DNA of 64,000 nucleotides from assembly GCA_964035795.1 (NCBI GenBank), contig OZ038320.1:10824118-10888117 (forward strand), in the 5' to 3' direction. A model generated the notes under the pieces. That model did no database searches, had not been told where the DNA came from, and saw only the letters and a list, made by a program, of their open reading frames with translations. Positions 1-14,800 of this stretch are shown piece after piece. Made by a program: the position numbers and the translations under genes. The stretch comes from Pterobdella sp. o SKG-2022. Taxonomy: Eukaryota > Annelida > Clitellata > Hirudinida > Piscicolidae. Each line of letters begins with the position of its first letter. The first letter of the stretch is position 1.

Positions 1-135
1 TCCTTATAGACTCATAATGTTTTATAATTTTTATCATCTATTCAATAAAAAAAATTGGTACCAAAATTTAAATTCAGAAAATTTCAAAGAAAACGCATTT
101 TTTTCGAATATTTTTCTGTGAAACAAGAGTTTACA

Positions 136-3100
136 ATGCCTCCACCGCCACCACCTCCTCCACCTGGTCCGCCTCCTTCAGCTTCTGCGGCACCACCAAA
201 ACTGAGCAAAAATGACGCTCAAAACAGGAGCGCCTTGCTAGGAGATATTTGTAAGGGTAAGAGGTTAAAGCCATCAGCTCATCTTACAGTTGATAAAAGC
301 AAACCCATTGTAGGAAGCGAAGGTTTGTGAACTTCAAATTTTGTTAAAAATTAATTCAATTATTTCAGTTAATTTCATTTTTTGCATGAATAAAAATTTT
401 AAAATGCATGGTTACAGTGCTTTGATATATTAAGATTAATGTATTATTAAAATATTAAAATGCAGTTCAATAATCAGTTATCAACTATGGTTTTAGCCAT
501 TAATTTTATAACAGGAATTTGAAAGAAAATTCATTAAATATTATAAAAATAATTTAATATTAAAATACTGAAATGCAATTTGATAACCAGTTTTTTTTAC
601 TATAGTTTTAGTTATTAATTTTATAACTGGCATTTGAAGGAAAATCTAATAAGTTTGGAACAGTAGCAGGTTCTAGGGGTTTGGACAGGAGAATAAATGG
701 TAAAATATCAGAGAATTATCTTGCTTTTATTTTTAGCTTCTTATCTTCTAGTTCGAGCTTTGCTTCGTTTTATTTGAAATTTTTTGCTTTTTTAATTTCA
801 TTTCTATTAAAAAAATAAAATCCAAAAATTTTGAATTAGTTTTTAATGATTCGATTTATCAACTAAACCATTAGTCAACTTTTTCACATTTTGGACCACT
901 TTTATTAATTTATTTATAAAAATATATGTAAATATTTTAGACTAATTTTCAATTCTTAGTTTTGAACCTCTATAACATATCATATTTTCAGTAAGGATTT
1001 ACACTTAAAGATCTGTTCATACATCTTTATTATTTGGATTTTAAATAGATCACGGCTTCAGTATGGAATTTATTTAGACAAAAAAATCACTCAACACTGA
1101 ATAGTTTTATTTAAAATAACGAAACTTTGAATAAAATTATTAAATATTCAGTAAGTATTTTCATAATTTGGCTTAAAAAATATTTTTGGACTATTTTTTT
1201 CTTTCTGTGCTATATTGTTTGTTCAGAATAATGTAAAAGATTATTGATAATTGTTATTAATTGATACCTCAAAACTGTCTTATTTATTATTATTCTCATT
1301 ATCTTTTTTTCTCATTTATTATTGAAATATATCAATAGTAAATCATAAATATTTGTATTTAGTAAGATATATCAGGATTTTAGTGAGATATAGTTTTGGC
1401 ACAAATATTCAGTGTTATTCACTGATTTATTTTTTGGCAATTTATTTTCACTTCTTCATTTATTTTAAAAAAAATATAGTTTAGATTTACTAGAAGATTT
1501 CAAGCTTTTATATTCAGCAATATTTGATTTTTTTCAACAAGGGGGAATTATAACTATGAATTTTCAAGTACTCTTGAACATTTGGATTAATTCATTAATA
1601 TTCATTATATCATAAAGCATGGATTATAGATTTATATATTAAACTAAGTTTATTTAGTTGATAGAAATTATAATAGTTATCATGGAATGAACATTATTAG
1701 AAGTTCACAACTATCTTTCTTGTATTGGCTATTATCAATTATCGATTATTTAATTCTAAGAAATAGTTTTATTAAGTACCGAACTGAAAAAATTAAGACG
1801 ATTAAACAATAGTACCGTTAAACCTTGCATAATATACTAATGAGGGTTGATTATTTCTAGGTGGTGGACCCACTTCTTCAGCAATGGACACTACAAGAGG
1901 TAGGAGCAACGCAGCTTCTGGTGCTCCTCCCTTAGCTGGACTTTTTGCTGGAGGCATGCCCACTCTCAAAAAAAGTATTGTAGTCTCATTTGTAATTTTA
2001 TTTTTTGTTAAATCAATTATCAATGTTTTGATATATAGATAGATACCAAGATTTTAAACCGATTTTATCTCCGCTATATTGAGTTTGCCAAATTTATAAG
2101 ACAATTTTTTCAATTTCATCTATTCTTGGTCTTCATTTTCTGTCTAAAGCATCTTTTTCTTTTAAACCAATTTTAATACTTTCTGCTACTATTTTATTTT
2201 TTAATAAGCCTTTGGCTTACCCTTCTTGTTGAAACCATCTATTTTCAAATCACATGTTTTATACATTTTCTTCATTCTCATTACATGGCCAAACCAATTC
2301 ACACTGATAACTTTAGCCAATGTTTTCAGCGTTTTTGTTGAGTTTAAGCTATCAAATAAGCTCTCATTTTTGAACCCATATGATAGCTTCATCTCGCAAA
2401 TCACTTTCATTACAGCTCTTCCTGTTCTTTTCAGAATATCAAGTTCATTTTGATCAAACACCAAACCTCACTCGATGCTGATCTTACACAGCTTGCAGAA
2501 ACTCGTTTTTTTCTTTCAAGTGAAAAACTCTTAAATAATAAAATACTGCTATATTCTTCAAACTTTACCCAGTCTACTCTTTTTCTTGCAGTTACCGCTC
2601 TTTCTCACTCCTCCTAGAGTTCACTTCCCAAGTAGTCTCAAATAAAGATTTTATAGATTGTGTGATTATGTCTATGCTACTTTTACATTTCAGGCACATG
2701 AAATTTATACCTAGCTTTACGGACTGGAATTTTTGCACACCTAGCATGGATCTGGGAATTACACTTAGAACACATTAGTGAGTTATCCAGCACTCGCTTA
2801 TAGCAAACTCCACATGAATCTACTTTACTTTTTGTGTTTCTTGTACTAAACCGTTTTTCATTAATTTTGAAATATTTATTCTCAAACCCTTCTATTCAAA
2901 ATCTTTTTTTTCATGTCTGGTGTGTCCAAACCTTTCTTTAATCTATTTGAAATTCAGACGTAAAATAGCGGGAAATCACTATAATAGAAACAAATACTAT
3001 GTTTTTTGAGAAACTTAATACACAAAGCTTTTTGTAAGAGTATCTTACATTATCAAGTGTGTGAGATTCATCAGTATTTACCAAATTCCTTAACTTTCTT

Positions 3101-4644
3101 CTAAACAATCTTAATCATTTTCATTTCATGTTGAGGTTCATGGAGGTTTTTGGAGCATTTAAAGTGCTTGAGAAGCATGTCCTTGCTTTCTCCACATAGT
3201 TGGATATACTGTAAAGAACAGAAAGGGCTATGGTTAGAGCAGTTTGTGGGGTAAGTTTAAAAGTAAATCTCTAATTGATAGGTTAGGTTTAAAAGAAACC
3301 TCAGCTAAAGCTAGCGGTATAAGATGATTTGGTCATGTAATGAGGAGGAATGAGGGGAATGTTTTGAGGAAGGCACTCACTTTTAAAATTGATGGTTTAA
3401 AAAAGATGCGTAGGCCGAAAGTTAAGTGGAAAAACAAAATAGTTTCAGAAATTAGTAAAGTTGGCTTGAAAGAGAAAGATGCGTTGGATAGGAAGAAATG
3501 GAGATCAGGAATATGTAAAATTGCAGGAAATGTTTTTCAAATGGAATAAATCTGGCCACCCTCAGTATTTTAGAGATAAAAGCGGATATAAAATCTTGGC
3601 ATCTAGCTATCTTGGTTAAAGTAAATCATTTATGTATATAACTTGTAAAGAAAAAATATTTTTAGTTGATATATTTTTGCAGCAAACATTCCTAATGGGA
3701 ATAGCAGGGCTGGTTCTACACCCAAACCTCCACCTCCATCGCGCTCTGGACCAGCTCAAATCAATGGAGCAACAAGAAAACACATAAATCAAGCACCACC
3801 TCCACCTCCAAGCCTTTCAAGCAAACCGGCGTTAAAATCACTTGATGCTTCTAATCAACAAAAATTGATTGGCCAGGGCGCTAATGGATCATCCGGTTTG
3901 TTTCCTCCACCACCACCCCCTATGCACCATCAATCTCTTACATCTCTCAACAAACCTGCTCCTCCTCCTCAACAAAACAAGCCTTCATTTAGTACCACTC
4001 GAGCCCCTCCACCACCACCTCCTTCACAACCACCACCACCACCCTCCCAATATTCCTCTCACACTTCGTTAAGCCAACGTAACAAAAGTCGCACAGTATT
4101 GGGCCCACCACCACCTCCACCACGTGTGCAATCCAACAATGCTCCTCCTCCACCGGCTCCTTCCCGATTGTCCATCACTTCCAACAGCATTGCACCTCCA
4201 CCTCCTCCATCCCCTATGAAGAATAGACCCTCCAAAAGATCTTCTGGTCGTTTTTTTTTCTATGATTTATATAATTTTTAATTTTATTATATAAATATTT
4301 TTGTATAATAAAAATTTAATTGAATTGAGAAAATTTTTATATTTTCTTATTTTGATTATTTAACAGGTCTTGAAACGAGGTTTGATTTTCACGTTGACTT
4401 ACCGCCCGCACCAGGAGTTTTCTCCAATAGACACCATAACTACCCCAGCCAAAAAAGCAAGGCCCCATGTTGGTATTTATTATTTTAAATTTAATATTTT
4501 TAATAAAATTAATTATTCACGATAAATTTCAAATGGTGTATAACTTGAAAAAATTTTTTTTCTTCATATACAATTTGTTATGGATCGCTTTTATACTCAA
4601 CAGCCAACCGACCATGCCCGCCACCACCACCTCCGCTACAATAA
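136..4644 (+). CDS. WIPF: WIP/verprolin family (WAS/WASL-interacting protein), 5 exons
   Basis: Actin-cytoskeleton adaptor that binds actin through a WH2 motif and WASP/N-WASP through its C-terminus. Coding exons: 136-322, 1861-1974, 3683-4246, 4367-4468, 4604-4644; all phases agree and give 335 aa. Seen in sequence: poly-proline start (MPPPPPPPPPGPPP), WH2 with NRSALLGDICKGKRLK at about residues 35-50, a Gly-rich GGxP stretch and LAGLFAGGMPTLKK in exon 2 (compare the LGGLFQAGMP segment of vertebrate WIP), a long exon 3 rich in PPPPP runs, then the WASP-binding type end TRFDFHVDLPPAPGVFSNR, and a last exon ending PCPPPPPLQ. It is shorter than human WIPF1 (about 500 aa), mostly in the proline-rich middle. 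The ATG at 136 directly starts the poly-Pro block; an in-frame upstream reading from 55 lacks family similarity. Which WIPF paralogue it equals cannot be decided. Confidence 0.9.
2200..2465 (-). mobile_element. LINE 3'-end (RT C-terminal) remnant in WIP intron 2
   Basis: Reads on the minus strand as the conserved tail that follows reverse transcriptase in RTE-like non-LTR elements: 'LDILKRTGRAVMKVICEMKLSYG', then 'WFGHVMRM', then 'KIDGFNKKGKPK'. (Spaces aside, each quoted piece is a separate match.) The frame is partly open but there is no RT core, so this is a 5'-truncated dead copy inserted antisense to WIP. Confidence 0.7.
3185..3600 (+). mobile_element. LINE 3'-end remnant in WIP intron 2 (sense)
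   Basis: Same tail type as the remnant at 2200-2465 but in the opposite orientation: frames show 'MVRAVCGVSLK', 'RWFGHVMRRNEGNVL', 'KIDGLKKMRRPKVKWKNKI' and 'DRKKWRSGICKIAGNVF'. The sequence just after the stop (CCACCCTCAGTATTTTAGAG) recurs in degraded form at about 8343 and 22460, showing one LINE family left several 3' stubs in this window. Confidence 0.7.
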
Positions 4645-5891
4645 GCTTCATCATATTACCACTTCACTTTATTCAAGATAATTAAGTGTGATTTGGTTGG
4701 TTGCTTTGATAATTTGTTTTATTTCTTTTTAATTTTTCACTTTGTGATGTATCTCTACATTATTCCATCAACACTTCAACTTATTTATTTTCTTTTAAAG
4801 CAGTTATTACATTGACCAAGTTATATTTTTGATAATTAATTGTTTTTTTAAATTTCAAATCACAACACAAATTTCGAGAATTTTGTAGATCTTGATTATT
4901 ATGTCTTTAAAATTTTGCATAATGTAAATTCTTGAAGCTATGCCTTTAATATATTCATAATCTATCAGCATCGCAATTAATATTTGAGTGTGTCTAATTA
5001 TTCATTAGCGTCAAACGTTCATATAAGCGGTAACAGGAAGCAATTTCACTTATTCGCCAACAAATGTAATGGATTTATTTGTATGCCATTATGCACGATA
5101 ATTATAAATAAATGATTTTAAAGTTTTTATTTAAAATAAACTTCTTTATAAGAGATTATAATTAGCAGTAGTTATTAGCACTACGAAGTTGCCATAAAAG
5201 CGTTCTCATCTTTAACTACATCATTCTTTCACATCCTTTTAGCTGGTGAAGGCTGATGTAACTTGCTGAATATGTATATAACATGTCAATACTTGAATTT
5301 TTAACATTTATGATTTTTAATTATTCTAAAGATTGCCATTATTTTCACTATTTTATCACATATAGTATAAATTATTGTAAAATTTGTAAAGTCTAGTTTT
5401 TATCTCCGTAGATTCTTCAACTGATTTATGAATTGTAAATGAAAATATAATCTAAGAAATTTTGCTACTGGCAGCGACAGTGGAATAGTTTAGATAGATA
5501 CAAATTAGACTTATTAGCTATAACCATATGTAAATGATGCAAAAAAACTTCAATTTCAAATGTAATTATTTTTAAATTCTTTTAATTTCAATTTCTTTTT
5601 GAACATTATCAAAAAGATTGTCAATAAAAATATTTAGAAACTTTATTTTTTAATAATTATTTTGGACTTTAGCGGCTCAACTGATCTGATCTCAGTGGTA
5701 TAAAATTAATTAGCCGCAATATAAACTAGCGAATCGGATATAAAACAGTGTCCGTACCGCACATACATAAACAACGTCCATATAACTAAAATTTTCCATC
5801 ACACATCTAAAGATTTTTCCTCAACAACAATTTAATTGTTTAAATAAAAATATCAATGTCATAATAATATAGTTGGATTAACATGCAACAA
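4645..5891. other. Convergent intergenic space WIP / MORC2
   Basis: A+T-rich 3'-UTR and spacer between two converging genes. No open coding frame, RNA gene or repeat was recognised; an AATAAA-type signal lies at about 5105 (TATAAATAAATG) and would suit a WIP 3' end. Confidence 0.5.
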
Positions 5892-8800
5892 TCATTCAAC
5901 ATTGCCGCCTTTGACATGGTCTAAAGCCTGTTGCAGACAAATGGCTAAGAGGTCATCCACTTCTTCTGTGTCACATTCAGGGTCGATGTCAAAGTCCTAT
6001 GGTTGAAAAGATTCGTGAATAAATACTGTTTATTTTAGATAAAATTATTTCAGGTTATTCTATACTTCATTATTTTTATGTTGAATGAAAAATTCTTATA
6101 AACAACGCAGTAGCTCAATAAAAATTCTAAAAAATTATATTGTAATGGCGAAAAACTTTCTATTGAAACATTAAAAGAAGCAAGTGACTAATAAAAAGGA
6201 CAGACCTCATTAATGGTTTTAAGCAGCTTAGCGATCATCTTGCGATTGTTCGACAATTTGCTGACTGATGCCTCTGTGGATGCCTTGTGACTCTGTGCCT
6301 CTTGCTGGAAACTACTAACCAACTGTGTGTGGGTGAGTGATGATGAAGAGTGATTCAAAAGGATAAGAAGGAAATTATTGTAATTAGGCTAAGATTAATT
6401 TCAAAATGAAGATATTAATTAGCTGAAAAAAATTAATATTTCTCAAGTGAGCATTTTAAATTCGGTTTCATGTTTCGAATGACTGAATATTTATTCTTAA
6501 TTTATAAAAATAACTATTTCTAAAAATGAAGTATTGATGCTAATCAAATATTGTCTATACCTTTCTTAATCCTTTTTCATATTGGTCAAAAAAATCATCC
6601 AATGGGAAAGAAGCTAGTTGTTGGTTGGGTAAGGATGAAACCGTTTCTTTGTCCATTGGCCAATTAGGTGGAAGAAAATATCGCAAACACGTTCTAATTT
6701 TGGAATAATTTATAGCCTCAAATTAAATTAATTTTTTTTTTTGGGATTTGTGAATCTGTTCATGATGAATTACAATGCACTTAAAAATCTGATATCTTTA
6801 ATGATTCATAAACAAATTGACACGATCATACCTGTAACCATTGGAGATGTCTTCATATATTTGCATGGTGACCCCATCAGATGGAGGGTTGGTGGAAGAA
6901 GATGGCGCTTCAGTGCCGTTGGATTCCAAGTCTAAACTCGACTTTGATTTTTTGTCAACGTTCTCTGAATCACTCTATAGGGTTGATGATTTGATACTCA
7001 TGAAGTTAATGAAAATCACAATCAATTAATCGATTCAAAAATGAAACACTAAAAATTAATTTTTTAAATATATTCTATACGACGCCATGTATTTATATCG
7101 CATATTTCTTTCTTAGATGAGATGCAATTTGGCTTTATCTAAAGTCTTTTACTTTTGTTCTTATAAGAGTACAGAGAAACTACTTCAAAAAAATAATTTT
7201 CTTGTTTTTGTTGGCCTAGACAAAGCGTTTGATCAATCTCAATAAAGGTTATCGAAAAGATGCTGAAAGAAAAGCTATTTAAAGCAATTATGTTTGTACA
7301 AAATGAAACTAGAGTTCAGAAATAGGTATTAGGATAATTTGATGTTGAACAGTTTATTAGTAAATTCTGTTGAAGAAAATGCTTATAGAAAAGCAAAAAA
7401 ACTGTTTAAATGATGCGTGGTGTTTTGCTGGCTTTTGGGGTAAGCACAAAAAAGTTGATCGGTAGATTGCGATTAAAGACGCTATTTTTAAGACGGCAAA
7501 ATAGTTTGAAACTCGGCACGTGTTCTGAGACCAAGAATTTGTAAAGGCTTGGTGAGAATATAAGCATGCCAAATCAAACTGGTTTCAAAAAATGTATTGA
7601 TCCAATGGATTAGCATGAGTGCATGAGAGTCAGTGACATCTTGAAAAAAGAATTCTGATGTGGATGATTATGATAGGAATGAATGGTAAAAGTACAATAA
7701 AATATGATAAAAGTACATGAAAACATAAATAGAAGTAACCTCAATGATTTGCAAATCATGAGAGTGTTTGTTGAAGACGAGTTCATTGATGCCATGATAA
7801 CTCACATCCAATCGCACCTTACAACTGCCCTTGCTCTCCTCTATCACCTCACCCGACAACCTTGGAATGTGTGTATAAACCATTAAGTACTGAAAAATAT
7901 TATGACTGGTAATTTCATTAAATTATCTATATGACCTCAAAACCACTTGTTTAACATTTAAAAAAAAAATTTCAGTTTTTGTAAGTGTTAGGTCAGCAAT
8001 GATGTATGGCAACAAAACCCCTTAGATTCTTGAAAGTAACAGGTAAAGAATGAGAAAAATTTTTTAGTTGAGTTATCAAATAGTTTAATGGATATGTTAG
8101 AATTAGAGTAAACGTTAGAGACATTGGCTAAAACTAGAGTGTAAGATGGTTTGGTCATGTAATAAGGAGGAATGAAGAAAACGTATTTAATTATAAAAAT
8201 CAAAGGTTAAGCAAAAAAGGAAGTGTTGGTGGAAAATCTTTACATTTTTTTAAACGAAAAAAATGTTTTAGATAGAAAAAGTGAAAAAATATGTATATAT
8301 ATATACTAAGTTGCAAAAAATATTTTTCAAATTAAGAAAATCTATCACCCTCAATGCAACGGGGATAAAACAAGGTTCAAAATCATGGGATCTACCTATA
8401 CTTACTTACATGTGATTAAATGATAAATACTTTCAAACACCACAGACAGTAATTTCACAATAAAGTTAACAACTAAAAACAATACATAACGCACATACAT
8501 ATAAAAATTATATCTAGATCACTCGATTGAAACATACCATTTTTTCTGCACCATGGCGTTGACCTTCTGACCCACTTTGAGTTTCTTGTGTCCTCCCGGA
8601 TATGTGTTGAGATCGTTTGCTAGCTTGTGTTTGCGACTTTTCTCATATGTCAAGGTGGACTGGGGCTTGGTTCTGTTGAGTCTAATCTCATCCTCATCGT
8701 CATCATCAAACTCATCGTCGCTATCATCGGTCTTCGATTTGGATTTTTTTTTCTGTTTTGATACATTGTAGGGATTAAAATATAGTAACAGCAAATAATA

Positions 8801-11800
8801 TTTACTATTTGATTTCACTTTGCAAAACTATTTATATTCAAAATTAAATCCTTTTAAAGAATTAATTCAATATCATGCATGGATATTTTTAGCATATAGA
8901 AACGTAATTTGATTAATGAACTTATTAACTTGCAAGCACTTACAACTAATTCATAAAACTTCATCTTACTTGCTGTCCAAGTAATTAAACAATAATATAT
9001 ACATAGTCAATTTACTACATATAAAAAATATACTAAAATAACCTGTAATGACTTTTTGAACAATGAAGAGCCCATGGATTCCTTGGAAAAGGATTTTTTC
9101 TGCAAGGAATATCGATTTCAGAAATGAATCATTACTCGCATAATCAGTAAGCAAGAGAATTGAAAGGTATTTACTCTGATGAAATCTTAAATAGTTATTA
9201 AAAAATCAAACTATTATTTCTACATTATCTTTATCATAGAATTAATGTCTGAGTTCAATTCAACTTTTAGATCATTGTCTTTAATACAATATACATAATA
9301 CAAAACATTCAAGACAATACAATACGTATGATATAACGCATGCAATCCATTTACTATTAAAATGACCAGAGACTTTGTAACATAATGCATTATAATCCTA
9401 ATTAACATGACCACAAACTTTGTGTCCTTTGGAGCGTATAAGGTCATCATCATCTGAAGAGATTTCTGATGATGAAGATGATGATTTCCTCTTCTTTGAT
9501 GGTTTGTGCTGGTGAGATATGTGTATATAATAAAGCGATAACAATTGTTTTTTTTTTTGAAAAAATTATTGTGAGAAAATAATTTACCTTTTATATTGTA
9601 TTTTATAAGTTATTTTAATATGTTAATGCTATATAGAAAAATATGAAAAACTAACCTGCATTTTATCTAATAGTGATTGTTTTTTTCTGATTTCCTGTAA
9701 TTCACATTGTATATTCAAATAGAATACATATTTCTTTATATATTAATTAAATTCCCATATGCATTCAACCTCCAATAAATTAAATAATAAATTGATCTAA
9801 CCAATTCGAGCTCTTTTTCTTTCTGTTCCTTGCTTTTGAGTACCTTCTTCAACACTCCCTCTGGCAGGTTTAGGCGCTCTTCAGATGCTGAACACCTGTG
9901 CCATATATTTGTCATTAATCAATGGAAACTAATCAAAGCTTATTTATAATTTTTTTAAAATATAGAAACCTTTGACAATTTTTTCATTTTTTTTTGAAAA
10001 GCAATTTAATAATAAACCAAAGTAGCAATACACACCTAACTTTGGTTATCTCTTGATAATCTCAAGTCCACAAAAGTTCATTTGATAAAATTTCTAAATA
10101 ATGATTGGCACCTGTTGTGGGCGGGGTCAGGATTCATGGAACATACCCAGTCATCAGGGAAGACCTTGCTTGCATTGTTTGAGGAATATGGCAGGATGCG
10201 CCACTTCAAACACAAGTCTGTGTGGTGGTTGTCAGAGGTGAAATGAGGATGTTTACAAATAATTTAAACCAGTTTCACAAATTAAATAATTTTGGAAAAT
10301 TTAAATCTCATGTTTTGATGTTCAAAATGAATAGAATAAAATCAATAAGACGTAGAATAGTAGTAGTTAGTGATAATAAAAATCAAGGAACGTAACAAAC
10401 CACACTGCAGAGTGATCTGAACTTGAGCATTCCTTTTTCTGGCATACTTTCCTTCAGTCGATGGCAGGCTGTTCCAGTTGGCACTTATGTATCCAAAGTT
10501 CTCCCTGTGATATGATCGGTATTTTTATAAGAATATTTATCATCAAGTTTAAAAAGACAAGATTCTTTTTTATCCTCATTTTACGTCAATTTTCGATTTT
10601 TATTAACATGTGTGAATGCAGAAGATGAAAAAGTTACAAGTAACTTTCAATTAATAATAATTATGGTAACGGATATTTCTAAATAAAAAGCATAAATTGA
10701 CATCACAAATGAATACCAAAACCTACCAGAACTTTGAGACGCCTTGTTGAGCTGTTGATAAATAATTCATAACTGTTAGAGTTAGGAGATGAGGATTAAA
10801 AATGATTACTATCAAAATTAAAAACCATAAAATTTCTTCAGAAACTGAAGAGTTTGAACAAAAGCATTAAGGATTATAAACTTTAACATAAATTCATATT
10901 TCGACCCAGCACTCTTCTATCCTAGTTTCCAAACTCATTCACCATTTAAAAGATTGACAAGCATTTCCCCTCAAACATGCAAGCAACAACCATATAAAAA
11001 AATATAATAAATAAAACCTCAATACACCACTACAAGGAGACTCACCGATATCAATATCCTTCCAGTATTGCAGCATATGTTCTGCCATAGCCTGTTGTAG
11101 GTGCCTGTACTCTTTGGCATCTGCAAAGTCTTGCTTGTTGTGGGTGGGTTCTAATACCAAGTAAGGTGCATCCACCACTCCTATCACTCCATTACACAAC
11201 CTTTGTTAGAAAATTTGAAGGTTATTCTATTTTTATTGAGCTTAATGTTAATTAAAATCAAATATTAAGAAAATATTTTTAGAATAAAAAAAAATCTTGA
11301 GAAAAAAAAGAAAAACAATGAATTAATCGCCAATTCGTACAGCATAAAAGAAATCAAGTCATTTTGCATTTTTTTCCATGCTAGCTTGAGATAGACAATA
11401 TATTTTAATATATAGGTACATGCCATACATAGTAATGTAATATAATCACTAACACTCCCCCTTCAAGCTGGGGTCCAATTCTCTGGTACATCTTGATCAG
11501 TCGGCTGCAGTTGTACACAAACACTCCATCTCGGCTGCGGTTCTCCAGGTTCAAGCCAAACACGAATGACAACTGCTTGGGATCCTTTAATGACCTGGTT
11601 GAGTTGTTTTAATCATTGAGAGAGTGGGTTTTGTGTTGAATAAGATATAAAATTTCTTTAGTTAAATTAAATCTACTAAAATCTTTTAAAAGTGAACAAG
11701 GAATCGAAGGAAAAAAAGAATTAATTAATTTAATATAGTATTTGAGTAGTCTATAGATTTAAATGATATAACACTAAAAAATCCAAGAAGTTGAATAGCT

Positions 11801-14800
11801 TGGAACAAAATGTATCAAACCACTCCTAAAACACCTTCAACATCAAACAATGTCTTGATCTTATACTGCACAACAAGCCAACCAACTTGTTCTTGCGATC
11901 TGCAATGGTTTTCCTAATTTGAGTTTCCTTGCGGGCCTCTAACGCCGCCGTTTGAGCTCTCCTCAGCTCTATCTGTTACGTGGCCAAATATTATACTGTC
12001 ATTATTTTTTCAGAGATCGTATGTTTTTAAATAACTTTAATTTCATATTAACTTCTCAAATTATGAAAAATAGTTTCATTCAACGTGTAATTGAATTTGG
12101 CAAATAAATGCGATTTGGCGCACAAGGAGTAGGGCCCTGCGAATTACACATATTGGACACAAAAACCCCAGTTTGAGGTGACTGAAGGTCGATTTATATA
12201 CAATACACAATGCAATTCAAAAAATCTGTTTTATTGATAAATATTATAAAATATACAGATGAATATATTATTTTAAATTTTAGACATAAATAATTATTGA
12301 TAGAAGTTCAACTAATTTGACTACTGACGCAAAAACACCACGTTTAACTTCAACGAATAAGTTCACACCCAACTATCCTCAATTCATTGATTATTCTCGC
12401 TAGAATATAATTGACTCACCTTTTATAAACTCCAACATTGTTGTATGTATCAATTGCCAATATTGGTATAGTTTAAATATTTACCAATTATATTTTGGTA
12501 TTTATGAGAAGCCTAATTTCAACACTTATTCAAAATAAAAATTATAACTCACTCTTTGTTCTTTGTCAGGCATTGTTCCGTATTTAAGCTCAAGATTTCT
12601 GTTTTATTGAGTGTAGAGAATTAGATTAAAAGCAGTGATAATTATTTTCCAGCTAAACGTCGCTTTTATTTTGACAAATCCCAAATGGGCTAACATATAT
12701 AGTTAATATGAAACAAGTTTTGTAGAAAAATTATGAGAAATAAAAATAATTAGTAAGTCCACTAACTTTGCCTTGCTCTCAGCTTCTCTTGCTCTGCTCT
12801 CGGCTATGTTAAATAATTGAATATATAAACTCAAATCAATGATGAACATTTTCAAGCATGCATACTAATTCCCTAAAATCATTTGTATAAATACTAAGAT
12901 GAATTGCAAATTTGTTGCTTAGAATAAATGGTCTATGTACAAATATTAAAAAATGACATGCACATGAATCTTATGCAACCCCATCTCACCATGCTTAGCA
13001 TCCTCTTCAGCCTTCTTTGCCTCTTTCTCTGACCTCGCTTTGAACCTGTTTCAGTTCAGTTGGTAAGTTTAAACATTTGGATTGAATTAAATAAATTAAT
13101 TGATGAAATAGTTCATTTTCTTCAGTCTCTACATAGTAAGAGTCAAAAAAAAACACAAATCAAAAATAATTTCAATGAAACAATCAGATTTCCTAAAAAT
13201 TCACCACTCTAACATCAATTCCTTTATGGGAATCAATTGATGGATCCTACAATCAAGCTGACCAACAACATAACAAAACAACAAGTGAACACTGACCTGG
13301 TAGAAGTGAACTTATAAAGTCTTGGCTTGTACAATGTATTGACAATCCTCTTGGTGCGCACCTTCCTGCCTTGTATATACACCCTCATGCGAGGGTCTAC
13401 ATATAATATTGATGCATATGATCGGAATGACTTCTTCTCAGGCATCAGACTGTTTATTTGGTTTAAATTTTAATGATTTAAAAAAAAGGATGCGAGAAAT
13501 TATATAAATGAACAAAAAAAGGATTATCAATCATTAGTTTTAACTTTTTTCATTGTTTTCTGGTTGCCAAATCATAAAATTAAAAAAAATACAACTTAAG
13601 CCACTGAAATAATTTTTTCAATATCGTCAGAAAAATTGGATGAAGAAAACAATGTAAACTGACTCATCCTCGATGCTCTCCCCTTCATTGACAGACAGCA
13701 AGATATCCTGGGAGTCAGACTTCACGTCCAGTTCTGCCACCCCTGAGTCCAACAACTTCATGTTGTATATTATTACTAGGGTTCCTGTGGAATTGTATGT
13801 GTGATTTGTTAAAAGGAGGTAAGTTATCAAAAGCATTATTTAGTAGAATTTATTTGTCATAACTATTAGTTTTATAAAAAAAAAAAGTTTTATTAACTAA
13901 AGAACACTGTTTTTTTCAAGTCACTTACATTGACAAGTGTAGTATACAAACATTTTTATTGTCAATAGAACCTTATATCTTTACTTGATTTAAACCAACA
14001 AACTCATTTTATAGTTGAAAAGGTATTAAAATGAATCAACAGTTTTTCAGTTCAAAATGTATTTAATTATAATCAATACAGAAAGATAATCAGAAGAAAA
14101 ATGGATAAATAACCTGAGGGCCCCTCAATCTTGTCAAACTCCTTGAGGAACTGGGCTTCAGTTTGGAAAGGTGAGTACTTAAGAATCAGTCTCATCTCTG
14201 TCTGGTGCTGATGCATCATAGTAATTATATTGATTCGGTGACGCAATATTCATGAAAATAACAATGAAACAAAAATGCATTGTTTGAATTCACCCTAGCA
14301 ATTTTTTTTTAGGAGGTTGCAATGAGCATTAAAAAAACAATAAAAAATATCTTTGAACTCAATTCTGATTAACTTTTATATAATAAAACAGTAAAATTAT
14401 TGAAAAGTATATTTAAAATTTATTTTATAAAATTCAATACATGGAATAATTATTTTAGTCAGAAATAAGTCATTTAAATTTTAAAATGATTGATCTCAAC
14501 ATATCAACAAATAAAAAATCAAATTATTGGTGTTTTTAATACAATTGTAAGCTGTTCATTACTTATGACCAGCATCTTTTTTGCACAAATCAAAATATGT
14601 TGACTATATATGCTCACAATTGCTTGATAGATACATTGATTAGCTTTTATAGAAATTACTGTCACTCAATGTATTTTTATTGAGTTTATTTATTAATATA
14701 AGTTGTAGTCATAATTAATTCTAGATATGATTCACCAAAAACCATTATAAACCTATCTCTCATACATAAGCAGGGAAGACATTTACTTAATAATTTAGAT

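Noticed and set aside
3869..4072. Second open frame within the poly-proline exon of WIP
   Set aside because: Shadow frame caused by CCA/CCT repeats (His/Leu-rich); the WIP frame joins correctly at both splice sites.
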